Part shown: positions 1 to 10,005 of the stretch, in pieces
How positions within the stretch are numbered: the first letter of the stretch is position 1
Layout of the letters: each line of letters begins with the position of its first letter
DNA from: Phaeosaccion multiseriatum
Taxonomy: Eukaryota > Ochrophyta, other classes
Length of the DNA: 64,000 nt
Direction: 5' to 3'
Assembly: GCA_965112735.1 (NCBI GenBank)
Contig: OZ218953.1
Span: 4,774,001-4,838,000, forward strand
Program-made: the position numbers and the translations under genes
Notes under the pieces: model-generated
Told to the model about the DNA's origin: nothing
Databases searched by the model: none
What the model saw: the letters and a program-made list of their open reading frames with translations, nothing else

Positions 1-3000
1 CCTCGTCGTCTACTGATGTACCACCAGCGGCTGCAGCTGCTAATGCCGCCGCTGCTGCTGCCTTGCCCTTGGCGCTGAAGAGGCCCGCCCCGCCCCTGCC
101 GCCACTCGCACTCCCACTCGTAGTGCCAGTGCCGGGACTAGAGCGATGATCTTGAGGGGAGCCTGCCCGAAGGGAGCCCTGCTGCTGCCCCCCCAGCAGA
201 GTCTGTGTCTGCTGCTGCCAGGCCGTCGTCGGAGAAGAAGCATGCTGGTGCTGGACGCCCCCCCGAGGACTGAGGTTGCGCGGAGTGAAGCTGCCCGTCC
301 CTGTCCCAGTGGGAGAGCCCACGGGAGTGTAGGAGGGGTCGCTCAGGATCATCATCATCGCCTTGAAGGGGAGGAGGGGGGGAGGGAGGAAGGGAGGGAG
401 GGAGGGAGGGAGGGAGGGAGGGAGGGAGGGAGGGAGGGAGGGAGGGAGGGAGGGAGGGAGGGAGGGAGGGAGGGAGGAGGGGGACCAGAGAAATGGTACG
501 GGATAGGTAAGTACAACGAGAGGAGAGGGGTGTGATGAGCCAAGAGAAGGAGGGAGAGAGAAGAGCAAGACTGAGAGAGAGCGGGCACCAGAGAGAGAAA
601 GGGAGCGAGAGCGCGCGAGAGAGCGAGAGAGGGAGGAGGGAGAGAGGAGGGAGAGAGAGAGACACACAGGAGTGCACCAGCAGTCCCTCGTGATATACCT
701 GCTTCTCTGGGTCGCTGTCTCTCCAGCAGCGGCAGAAAACGGTGCAACTCATGATGCTCATGCACATGGTGCTGAGAAAGAGCAGGGCCATCATGCACAT
801 GGTGGCCAAGTTGTACTCCGGAGCATTGCAGTAACTCACAACATCGTCGTCAACACAGCAGGCCTCCACGCGGGAGGTGCACAAGTTGCTTTGCTGGCAG
901 TTGTCCTGTTTCCAGGTACCGCGAGGGAGGAAGGAGGGAGGGAGGATAAGACGCCCAAGGGGAGGAGGGACAGCCACGGCCCGATGCTAGTCCGTATGTT
1001 GCCGTCGGCCTGGCTGGCCGACGAACTGACTTCCTGAGTGCTTGCTTCCTTCGTTTCTTCCTTCATTCTTCCTTGCTTGCTTGCTTCTTGCTTGCCGGCT
1101 TCTTTCGTTCCTTCCTTCCTTCCTTCCTTCCTTCCTTCCTTCCTTCCTTCGTTCCTTCCTTCCTTCCTCGCTTCCTCGATCCCTCCTTCCCTCCCTCCTC
1201 CCTTCCTCCCTCCCTCCCCCTTCCCTCCTTCCATCCTTCCTTCTTCCCCTCCCTCCCTCCCTCCTTCCTTCCTTCCTTCCTCTCTCCCTCCCTCCCTTAG
1301 TGACACACCTCTAGGACGGCGCAACAGCCCGTGACGTAGTCTAGATCGAGCACGACGACGACGAGGCAGCCTCCAGTCACCAGCGTGCTCACGAAGGAGG
1401 CGAGCAGCGTGCAGCTGATGCCCGACCGCCCTACCTTGGCCGCGATGGAGTAGGCCGCGCAGGGCTGCGTCATCCATAGAATGATGGCTTTGGAGGGGGG
1501 CAAGGCGGGAGAATGGGAAGGCAAAAGGGTAGGGAGGCAGTGAAGCAGGGGGGGGAGGGTTCAGGGACTGTTGCCAAATTGTGCGCGAGGTGCTGCGGTT
1601 TGATTTCGTCAGTTACGTTCAGAGTTGTCAGGTATTGACAGTACATGTACACAACAACTCTTGACATCAATTGCCACCTGATACCTGCGATAAGGCCGCT
1701 GTTGAGGATGCTGAGTGCAGCGCTCTCCATCTCACTGGAGGGGCAGCGCGAGTCGTACATGGGGCTGTCCACACTCAGCAGAGAGCGCAGGGCACGCCGC
1801 CGCTCGCTGCCAGTGAAGAGCTGCAGCAGATAGTGATACACGGGGGGGGGGGGGGGGAGAAGGAGGAGGAGAAGGAGGAGAAGGAGCGGTGAGCGATGGC
1901 GTGGTGTGCGGTTGTAGCTTCCTTCTCCCTCCTTCTCCCGCTGCAGCTTCTTCCCTCTCCCTCCTGCCGTCTCTCCCCGTTTGCTTGCCCCTTCTCTAAC
2001 TCTCCTTTGCTACCTCCCTCCTAGTCGTACGGTGCCTCCCCACATCTTCGCCCACCCACAGAAGCACCTACTCACCCACCCTCTGTCCTGACACCCCTCA
2101 CCCACCCTCTATCCTCTACCCTTACAACTGTGACACCCCTGTCCTGACACAACCCACCTGGTCAGCCGTCCCAATGTGTCCCGGATAGCTCGGGCCGGCG
2201 ATGTAGAGCACGGCCATGACTGTGGCTAGCACCAAGTTCACGTACATCATGTTGGTCAACACGTGACTGCGCACGTCGCGACGGCGGTTCCGGGTCATGT
2301 ATCTGGACGGGCAGGAGGAGGCATGGAGGGCCAAGAAACAAGAGAGAGAGAGGGCGGAGAGAGAGAAGAGAGAGGCACAGGTGGGGGTGACGAGGGACAC
2401 GGGACGCGCAGAGCGAAAAGCGGAGAAGTAGGAAGAGGAGACAGTAGAGAGAGTGAGAGAGAGAGCATGCAGTGGGTGCAGAAGAGGAAGGGGTGGCGAG
2501 AGTCGCATAACGAGAGTCCCGAAGCATGAGAGCGTCAAGATGTGCCAGGCAGTGGCAGTGCCGGTTTCGACAGTACTCTTCATCGAGCCCCACGACACTT
2601 GCCAGCCAATGCCACTGCCGGTGGTGTGTCCTACACTTCCATCTTTCTTCTCGGCTCTTTGCCGACGCGAGACTCTCACCTCTGAGAGGCCGGGGAGACG
2701 GGAGGGTTCACGCCCACTATGCTGAGGGCCGAGTTAGGGGACATCTGCGAAGGAAGGAGGAGGAGGGGGGGACAAGAGACGAAGCCAAGGCCAAAGCGGC
2801 GGTGGGGTGTGGCGGTGTGAGGGGGTTAGAGGAGTTGAGGGAACACATCACCCATCACCCAAGACCCATGCTCTCGCGACCTGCACCGATGGACACGAGA
2901 CTTAAGAGCAAGGCTCTGCCTCACTACCTGCCTGCCTGCCTGCCTGCCCTTCTCACCTCCCTCCACTTGGGCGCCTCTCCCGGCCGAGTGGGCGTGATTT

Positions 3001-4054
3001 CGATGGACAGCTTGTTGGTGTTCTTCATCCTGCTTGCCGTCCCACCGCCCCCCCCCTTATTGGCCGGGCGGGGGGTGGTCCTCCGCGACGACGAAGGCAC
3101 TGGCCTCGGCATGGTGCGTGCCCCACTACTTTTTGACCCTTTACCTCCTCCTCTGGGGGACATTTCGGGCGTTTTGTGCTCATCCGCACCCGGCTGTGGC
3201 GACCTGGTCATCATGTGGTGTAGCCTTGCCTGCCCTGCCAGCTCTGAAGACCTCCTCCTCTGTCTTCCCCCGAGGCCTTCCTCGTGCTGCAGCAGCCCCT
3301 GCTGCTGGTGTTCAATGTCCTCTTGCGGTCTGTGCGAAACAAAAGATCGCCGCAGCCACGGAGAAACGTCCGTACCAAACGAAGTCTTTCTCTCACTACC
3401 ACCACGATCCCCACCAAGAGCCGCAGCCGCAGCCGCCGCGCCAGGAGCCGCAAAGCTCAGACTGCTTTCCGCGTCCTCCTCTTCTCCTTCAGAGGCACCG
3501 GCGGGGCACACGTGAATCTTCCGAAGAGAGACTGAGGAAGATCGCCGACGCCTGCTGCGGTCGCCAAAGCCAAAGTCCCAGCTGCTCCGCCTGCTGCTAC
3601 TCGGGCTGTTGGCGCCGGGAAGGTTTGCTTGGTTGTGGGCACCTTGCTCGCCTTGCTCGAGATCGGGTTGCAGGGGGCTGATCGAGGCGGCGCTGCCAAT
3701 GGACACGCGCCTTCCACCGCTTACACGGGGGCTTCCACTTCCACTACTGGTGATGTTGTGATTATAGCTTGCGTCACGGCTGCGCCTCCTCTGCTCTTGC
3801 TGGTGCTGCTCCTGCTGGTGCTGCTGCTGGTACTGCTCCTCCTGCTGCCGCTGCGGGTGAGGCTGCACCCGGGAGGAACTGCTGCTGCTGCGCCGTCGAG
3901 CTGGCTGTGTAATTCCACCTGCTGGCGAACTTCTTCGCCCCTCTCTGCCTCGTCTGAGCGCTATTCCTGCCCCTGTTTCTCCTGCCGCTGCTCCTCTCTC
4001 TGCTGCCTCCGCTGCTGCTATTACTCCAGGAGATATGGCTCTTGCATTCACCAT
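1..4054 (-). CDS. Four-TM (tetraspan-like) membrane protein with long Gln/Ser/Arg-rich N-terminus, 3' end beyond window
   Basis: Predicted exons, 5' to 3': 4054-2957, 2744-2680, 2614-2594 (a 21-nt micro-exon, least certain), 2302-2158, 1820-1685, 1487-1309, 905-699, 361-1; phases agree at every junction and no stop is reached. The first ~366 residues are low complexity, rich in Gln, Ser, Arg and Gly, with no domain I recognise. Four hydrophobic segments follow: one in the exon at 2302-2158, one spanning the 1820-1685/1487-1309 junction, one in 1487-1309, and one in 905-699. The loop between TM3 and TM4 is Cys-rich with two CC pairs, which recalls the large extracellular loop of tetraspanins, but the TM1-TM2 loop (~50 residues) is long for that family. 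The visible C-terminal tail is Ser/Thr/Pro/Gly-rich. At least ~737 residues are visible. Function unknown; the tetraspan label is by topology only. Confidence 0.55.
380..478. repeat. (GGGA)n microsatellite
   Basis: About 24 GGGA/GGAG units just upstream (in the minus-strand gene sense) of the acceptor for the last visible exon. In sense it is a CCCT/TCCC tract, so it doubles as an exaggerated polypyrimidine tract. Confidence 0.9.
1104..1290. repeat. CCTT/CCCT pyrimidine microsatellite tract
   Basis: Runs of CCTT followed by imperfect CCCT inside the intron between the exons at 1487-1309 and 905-699 of the minus-strand membrane-protein gene. On the gene's sense strand this tract is purine-rich (GGAA/GGGA). 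Confidence 0.85.
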
Positions 4055-4441
4055 GAAGGTCGCCCCATTATCGCCTCACACACCCCCTCTCTCGCTGCAG
4101 TATGCAAAGTAATGGAAAGCTAAAGCGAGCGACTAACAGCTGCAGCCGTGGGCAAGAGGAAGTCCTTCGGTTTCATTTCAAGGATCGAAAGGTTTGCGTT
4201 TCAGGTCATTTTTGCTCATTTTTTTCACCTGATTTTCGTGCACACATCCACTTGTGGGTGGTCACATTCATGGGTTGGCCGCTTACTCTTGCCAGCACGC
4301 AGGGCCAGTGTAAGTTATGGTTCCGCTAAACACAGTACAGTATATATTTTTTAAGAAATGAGGCCGCAGCCCGTCCTCCTGGTGGCTCCTCCCCATCCAC
4401 TATCCCATCCACTATATTGCGTCCTCCGACCACCTCCCGCC
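4055..4441. other. Short intergenic gap
   Basis: 387 bp between the membrane-protein start and the stop of the leuD-like gene, both on the minus strand. It must hold the promoter of the former and the 3' end of the latter. AT-richer stretches occur near 4200-4360 (for example TATATATTTT around 4340). I see no gene. Confidence 0.6.
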
Positions 4442-6231
4442 TCATGCGTCTCCCTTTTTTATCATGCCCGACTTGATGGCGAAGGGGAAGATGCCTCCCG
4501 CATTGATGACGGGCCCCGCGTCCCCGAGGGAGTTGAGGCTGTACGTCTCCCCGGTGGTGGTGTTGACGATGGTGTCCTTCTCGAGGTCCACAGTCACTTC
4601 GTCGCCAGTGGTGAACTTCTCCACCAGTCTAACAGGCGTCTCGTAGGGGTACAGCTAGAGAGGGTAGGAAAAGCAACAACGGAGGGAGGGAGGGAGGGAG
4701 GGAGGGAGGGAGGGAGGGAGGGAGGGAGGGACGGAGTGAGGCAAGACTTCGCTCAGATGGACAGGACAAGAGCACTTGGCGAAACTTTCTGTCCCCCCCA
4801 CCCGCTGGCCCTTCCTTGGAAGTCCCTGTAGCACGGGCAGCAGTGACAAGCATAAAGAAGTATTCCCACACGCACACACACGCTGACAGTACAACATACA
4901 AGCAGTAGCAGCAGCAGCATCACTCAGAAAGTAGTGATTCTCACCTCTCCCGTGGCGATGCAGTTCCTAAAGAAGATCCTGGCGTAGGACTCGGCCACCA
5001 CGACTCGGTTTCCACACGCCCCCATGGCGATAGGCGCGTGCTCCCTCGAGGAGCCGCAGCCGAAGTTGTCTCCGGCGATGACGATCGGGTAGGGCGTCTT
5101 CACCTCTCCCTCAGGGACTGGGGCAGGGCAGTACAAGTAGCGAGGGAGAGCGAGAGGGCGGGGTCAGAGGTGATCCGCATCGAAAAGAGCAACAGAGCAC
5201 GCTCTCTGCTGCTCTCTGAGTGCCCCTTCTCATGGCCCTGCAAGGCTCGCTTCGGCTTGGCTCCGGCTTGGCTTCGGCTTGGCTTCGGCCGGCCTGTCTG
5301 TTCCACAAGGCTTCCATTTCCTCGACGACAGCCAATCCCCCCCCGCCACCCGCACCCCCAACCGCCCGTGATCAGAGTGGATCCCTCCTCTCCAAAGCCC
5401 AAGAGGCCCGGCAGTCCCCACAACGCCCGACCGATGCAAGAGGGCCCCGCTGCCCTGTCCCTTGCATTTCCCCCTCTCCCTCTCTCCCAATTATACTCGC
5501 CATATTTAGTGGGGTACTCCTTGGCGGGCAGCCCGATGAGGGCGAAGGCTCCTAACTTCTCGTACTCGTCGGGCTGTAAGTGGGAGAAGGGACGGTCAGC
5601 CGCAGCGCGGCGGCAACGAGACGAGACGGGAAAAAAAGAGTAGCTGAGGCCAGGCCAGCGGGAAGCATGCCCAGCACAGCTGGCTGCAGTTGGATTTCTC
5701 GGCCCTTCCTGGCCCTCGTACCTTGGTGGGCACCAGCGTGAGGTACTCGGCGGGGATGATCTGATCCGTGTCGATGTTGTCCTTGACCACGTAGCACTTG
5801 CCCGAGTAGGAGGTGGGTCGGTCTCGGAACTTGGGCATCTCCTTCTCACGAGGGTCCATGTCGTCTGCCCCTGCCTGCAGCACGACTCCTCTTGGGGCTG
5901 TCGTCACTGCTGGGGATGTCCGTGACCGTTTGCAGGATCGCTCCTAAAGGAAAGAGGTGGGTAAGAGAGAGGGGAGCCAAACATGGTGGGCTGGAGGGAT
6001 CATGTTTCCATGCGCTTCACGCGTACAGCCGTCTCATAAGCAGAGCAGAGCACACGGATTGCACTCCTGGCGCATTCAAGGCATCCACCCCTTTTCCTCT
6101 TACATACCCCTCATCACGAGACCCACCTGCGCCCCTGGACGAGGAGCGCCGCCCAGCGTGGTGGAGGGCATGAAGGCCGCACATTGATGCAGCACAGCCA
6201 CAAGGCCGCATATTGACGCAAGCCCGCGCAT
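4442..6231 (-). CDS. leuD: 3-isopropylmalate dehydratase small subunit, plastid-targeted
   Basis: Five exons: 6231-6127, 5943-5722, 5573-5501, 5117-4945, 4654-4442; phases agree, 261 residues. The small subunit forms the swivelling domain of isopropylmalate isomerase, which converts 2- to 3-isopropylmalate in leucine synthesis. The family signatures are clear: NIDTDQIIP at ~91-99, [13 protein letters not shown] at ~150-162, a FFRN-IATGE segment, and [13 protein letters not shown] near the C-terminus. Residues 1-20 form a hydrophobic signal ending in CAAF|MPS, then a Ser/Thr/Arg-rich stretch, so a bipartite plastid address is likely. The intron 5500-5118 needs a GC donor (G|GCGAGT) to keep the conserved YPTKYVPEGE reading. 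The ~75-residue extension over bacterial LeuD is explained by targeting. The large subunit is not in the window. Confidence 0.93.
4681..4733. repeat. (GGGA)n microsatellite in intron
   Basis: About 13 GGGA units in the last intron of the leuD-like gene, lying close to the acceptor of the final exon; in sense it is a (TCCC)n pyrimidine tract. Confidence 0.9.
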
Positions 6232-6419
6232 CTTCCTCTTCTGTCTCTGCTTTCTGGTCCCCTCCTTCTTTTATTTGGGGTTTGATTTCTTGTTGGTTAA
6301 GAGCTTTCCTCCTGGCTGAGAGAGGAGCCCCGTCTGGTGCCATCGACCCAAGGGGGATTCGTATACCAACAAGACGACAATAATAGTAAAATAGTCATCG
6401 AATAATGCCTAGCGGTTTT

Positions 6420-6870
6420 GCTCTAGGCCACTAGGGATTCGGCCGAACTAGGCCTAGCCCGGCGGCCTCCGGCCGCTCTAGGCCGCTCACTTTTCAGTCC
6501 TAGGCGGCCTATATAGCCCGCCTCTAGGCAGCCTCCCAGTGACCGTGGGCGCGTGCGTGGTGCCGCCCAGCCAGTGGGTAGCAGCACACCTGTCTGCACT
6601 CCTCGTAGGGCCAGCGAGGCGTAAGAGACAACACGAACCAAGTCTACTCCTCACTTCCAATCCCATGCAATGAAACTGGTGACTACTCTTTGCACTCTGG
6701 GCACTCCCACCGTCCGCCTAGTTGGCTGGCGTCTGCCCTAGGCCGCGCGGGCCTCCGGCCCGCCTAGGCCGCCTAGCTAGGCGGCGGCATATAAATAGGC
6801 CGAGGGCCTACGGCCCTCGCTAGGCCGGGCAATTTTCCAAAATAGGCCTAGGCCGCTAGGCGTGCATGGG
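6420..6870. repeat. Dense field of TAGGC / GGCC palindromic motifs
   Basis: The words TAGGCC, GGCCTA, CTAGGC and GCCTAG recur every 10-30 bp, many in inverted orientation, for example around 6440-6530 and 6715-6860. Several stretches can fold back on themselves. Two patches contain TATATAG or TATAAAT. No coding potential is evident. Confidence 0.7.
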
Positions 6871-6954
6871 GCCGAGGAGCAATCAAATCTCTGATTCTCT
6901 TTTTCCTTCAGGCAGCTATTATAGCTTCGGCCGGCCCTGGTTGGCCAAAAATTT

Positions 6955-7045
6955 CCTGATTACTGATAACGGCCGGCGCAGCCGGCCTGATTACTGATTA
7001 TGACCGGCGCCAGCCGGCCTGATTACTGATTATGGCCGGCGCGCA
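6955..7045. repeat. Tandem repeat, ~31-32 bp x 3
   Basis: Three copies start near 6955, 6986 and 7018. Each has CCTGATTACTGATTA (with small changes) followed by a GCCGGC-rich palindrome (GGCCGGCGCAGCCGG in the first copy). The last copy is truncated at GCGCGC. Confidence 0.85.
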
Positions 7046-7116
7046 TATGGCCGAATAGCTAGTCCACGGCATGCGACTGGAGTCGCCTCTCCCCTCCCTT
7101 CCACCTTTTGGGGGGG

Positions 7117-7207
7117 TCGACCCCTGACACGCTATCCGCTATCCGCTATCAGCCGGTGGCCGATAGCGCGCTATCGAGAAAGTGGGCGATAGCGTGTCAG
7201 GGGTCGA
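7117..7207. mobile_element. Short fold-back (MITE-like) element, copy 1
   Basis: 91 bp bounded by a perfect 20-bp terminal inverted repeat: TCGACCCCTGACACGCTATC at 7117-7136, its exact reverse complement at 7188-7207. Inside are further CGCTATC/GATAGCG repeats, so nearly the whole element folds into one hairpin. G-runs of 7 and 11 bases flank it, so a target duplication cannot be judged. A related copy lies at 23842-23925. Confidence 0.75.
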
Positions 7208-8121
7208 GGGGGGGGGGGTTGGACTGAATAAGCCTGGCGACAGGGCGCGACAGAACAGATAAGCGGGAGACGGAAGCACCGGGATGCTGTCTCCGCTCCC
7301 TTCCTTTGTCCCTAGGCCTAGGCACTATGGGTTTCCTGGCCCACTTGAATGGCCGCTTGCCCCTTTCTTTGTGTGCATCATGGACGACAGATCTGCCTGA
7401 GTCGAGGGAGAGTTCGAGAGTTTCCAGCGAGGCATGGCTGGATATGAGGATACGACACCGTGCAAGAGGGAAATCTCGCCCGCCAGGCCGCGTCGACCAA
7501 GAAGGAAACGCCTTTTGCTTGTAGCGTTCGCGACATCGCAGGAGGCCTTCCGGTCCACGAGAGTGTAAGGAGACAGTCGGCCCCTGACATGACATGAAAG
7601 AGTAAAGTCAGGCCAGCCAAGAAGCAGGAAGAGGCGCCAGAAGCAGGAAGCAGCCTTGGCCCTCATCATTGCCTTATTACATGGCTTTCCCCCAGAACCT
7701 GGAACCTGCCTGGCCGGCTGGCGCCGGCCAGAAGCAGGACGCAGGGTTCGCCTCAGGGGTGGTTTGGAAACTGAAACTGAAAGTGTGGGGGGAGGGAAGC
7801 GCAAATTTGAATTTTGTTGACATAGGAATAGAGCTGTTCTCTTCTCATCACAACTTCAAAATAAAAAAACAAAAGCAAAAAAAGGTGAGGCACAACCCTT
7901 CATGGGGGAGATATCGCCTAGAGTTATCGTGTGGGGGGGTCTGTCGCGTACGAGAGCGGAAATCGCCCCACCCCCCCTCCATCTCTTGAATTCTCTGCTT
8001 GCTTCAAGGGTTCTGTAGCTACGAGAGCCGCCCCTCCGCTGCCCGCTCCCTCTCCTTACTTCCCCCCTCTTTGCTCAACAATGTCCCCCGCCGGTAGCAG
8101 CCAGAGAAGAAGAAAAAGTTT

Positions 8122-10005
8122 ATGGTAGGCACTGTTGAGGACGACAAGAGACCTGATCGACGTCCCCACGACCCGTGGGACCCAGAGGAAGAAGACATGG
8201 ATGATGCACCCGTCGCCGTGTTTGGCGCCACGAGCCTCGTCGGTGGGGCACTAGTGCAGAGCCTGCTGGAGGCGGGGCACAAGGTCAGGTAGGTAATCTT
8301 ATCCAAAATTTATAGAGGGAAAATATATTGGTTGATGGGTAAACAAAGTTTTGTTTGGTGCAAAATTCTTAGGGCCGTGGCCCACTCTCTGCCCAAGGAG
8401 CACCACATGTTTCTAATGCAGTCGGGCAAGGCCGGACACAACCTCTCCATCTTTGAGGTCTGCCTGCTCAAATGCGGGTCGTGCGGCCAAGAGGAAGCCG
8501 ACCACACGGCCTGTCTTGGACTTGAAGAGGCCTTGAGAGGCTGTAAGACGGTGTACAACTGCGCTCTCTCGCGGTCGTATTGGGCGAGCATCCGCGAGGA
8601 GGACAGAGAGAAGGAATTGGTGGAGGAGCCAGTGGCGTCCAGCAACAACCTCGTGCGCTACTGCATTCGGGGCGACGTGCAGCGTCTCATCCTCTGCAGT
8701 CATGTGGACACGGTCATCGGCGCGCCGAGGCCGGACCAGCTGCTGCCGCATGGGCACCCCGGTCAGTCAGAAGTTTGGGGCTGGGGGGGCGGGGGGGTTG
8801 GGGAATGTGAGTGAGTGAGTCCTTGCGCTTCGAGTCTCGAGACAATTGTTGCTGAGCCCCACTTACTCTCCGTGGCCGCTCGTGACTCTCCATGGCTGTT
8901 CCCGTTCCTTGCTTGTGCCCTCAGGCTACGTCTTCTCGGAGAAGGACATGGCAGAGGGACAGCAGCTCCGCGACCAAGGCCACCTGCACACTCTCGGCCT
9001 GCTCCTCGCAGAGCGAGCGGCGCTCCAGCAGGCCCTACCCTCCTCTGTCCAGAGGCACTTCACGGTCAACGTGATGAACCTCGGCTGCGCGGTGGGGGAC
9101 CTCTGCGACGCCGCGGACAAGCTCACGAGCTTTACGAGGGACATGCTCCTGCCGCTCATGAAGGGTGAGGAGGCCTACATCCCGAGGGCCTTTGTGCCTG
9201 TGACGCACACCGTCGATGCCGTTGAGGCCCTCCACTTCCTCGCCAAGCAAAACGCGGAGTCCGGCAGGTGAGTGAGTGGGGACTGTGTCAATGGCCCAGG
9301 CGTGTGCATCGCGCAGAGTGTCTCACATATGCGCACGTGTGCCGTATGAAGAAAAACTGAAACCAACCATATGCTCTCAGGTACATCTGCGTGGGCGAGT
9401 GCCTGACGATGGCCAGTCTCTGCGACAGAATGCGGGTAAGAAGAGAATTACGTCGAGAGTGACGGCCTCACGCGCTGGCTGACTCAGAAGCGAAACTTGC
9501 TGGCGAGACAGAGTAGACCCCCAGCCTCGAATGTTCACATCTCAATGACTTTTTGCTTCCTCCCAGACGGCGCTTCCCGAGCACCTGCGCGAGGGCGTAC
9601 CTGTGTCCATGGCGAGGACGGGGGAGGACCAACACGTACTCAAGGTCAGCAACGACAAGCTGCAGGGCCTGGGCTTCGTCTTCTCCAAGACCGTCGAGGA
9701 CATGTGAGTGCTAGTGCTAGTGCAGGGTGTAAAGAAGGGGGGGGGGTCTTCGCTCCTTCCGCCCCCGCTGCCGCCTAACTGACATCATCTTCCATGTGCG
9801 TGCATTCTGCTCGCCCCCCCACCAACCCCCCCGCGCCAGGTTGGAGGACTTTGCCGGGAGTGCTATGAAGATGGGCCTGCTTCCAAAGGCCGGAGAGGGA
9901 AAGAAGGTCCCCGGCGGGCTGACGGCCGACGCCACTGCCGAGGAGGGAGTAGGTAAGATGCTCGAAGGGGGGGGGGAGGCACCCAAGGTCGCCCCTAGCG
10001 TCTAG
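8122..10005 (+). CDS. SDR-family (dihydroflavonol reductase/cinnamoyl-CoA reductase-like) NAD(P)-binding protein, catalytic pair not evident
   Basis: Six exons: 8122-8288, 8373-8761, 8925-9267, 9381-9435, 9567-9703, 9840-10005; phases agree, 418 residues. A beta-strand plus glycine motif VAVFGATSLVGG at ~31-42 is the Rossmann dinucleotide-binding fold of extended/atypical SDRs. The C-terminal KVSNDKLQGLGF...TVEDML pattern matches the tail of DFR/CCR-type enzymes. Where these enzymes have YxxxK before an 'LAE+AA' helix, this protein reads HTLGL then LLAERAA, so Tyr and Lys appear replaced by His and Leu. An exchange insertion rich in Cys lies at ~85-95. No plastid signal is visible, but the start is uncertain: an ATG at 8082 opens a different frame that soon stops. 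Substrate unknown; it may be a non-catalytic or NmrA-like binding protein. Confidence 0.75.

Larger units (their letters stand above)
6232..8121. other. Repeat-rich intergenic region between divergent genes
   Basis: 1.9 kb between the start of the leuD-like gene (minus) and the start of the SDR-like gene (plus). It carries a field of TAGGC/GGCC palindromes (6420-6870), a 31-bp tandem repeat (6955-7045) and a fold-back element (7117-7207), listed separately. From 7210 to 8120 I see no convincing coding sequence or RNA gene. Promoters for both flanking genes should lie at its two edges. Confidence 0.6.
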
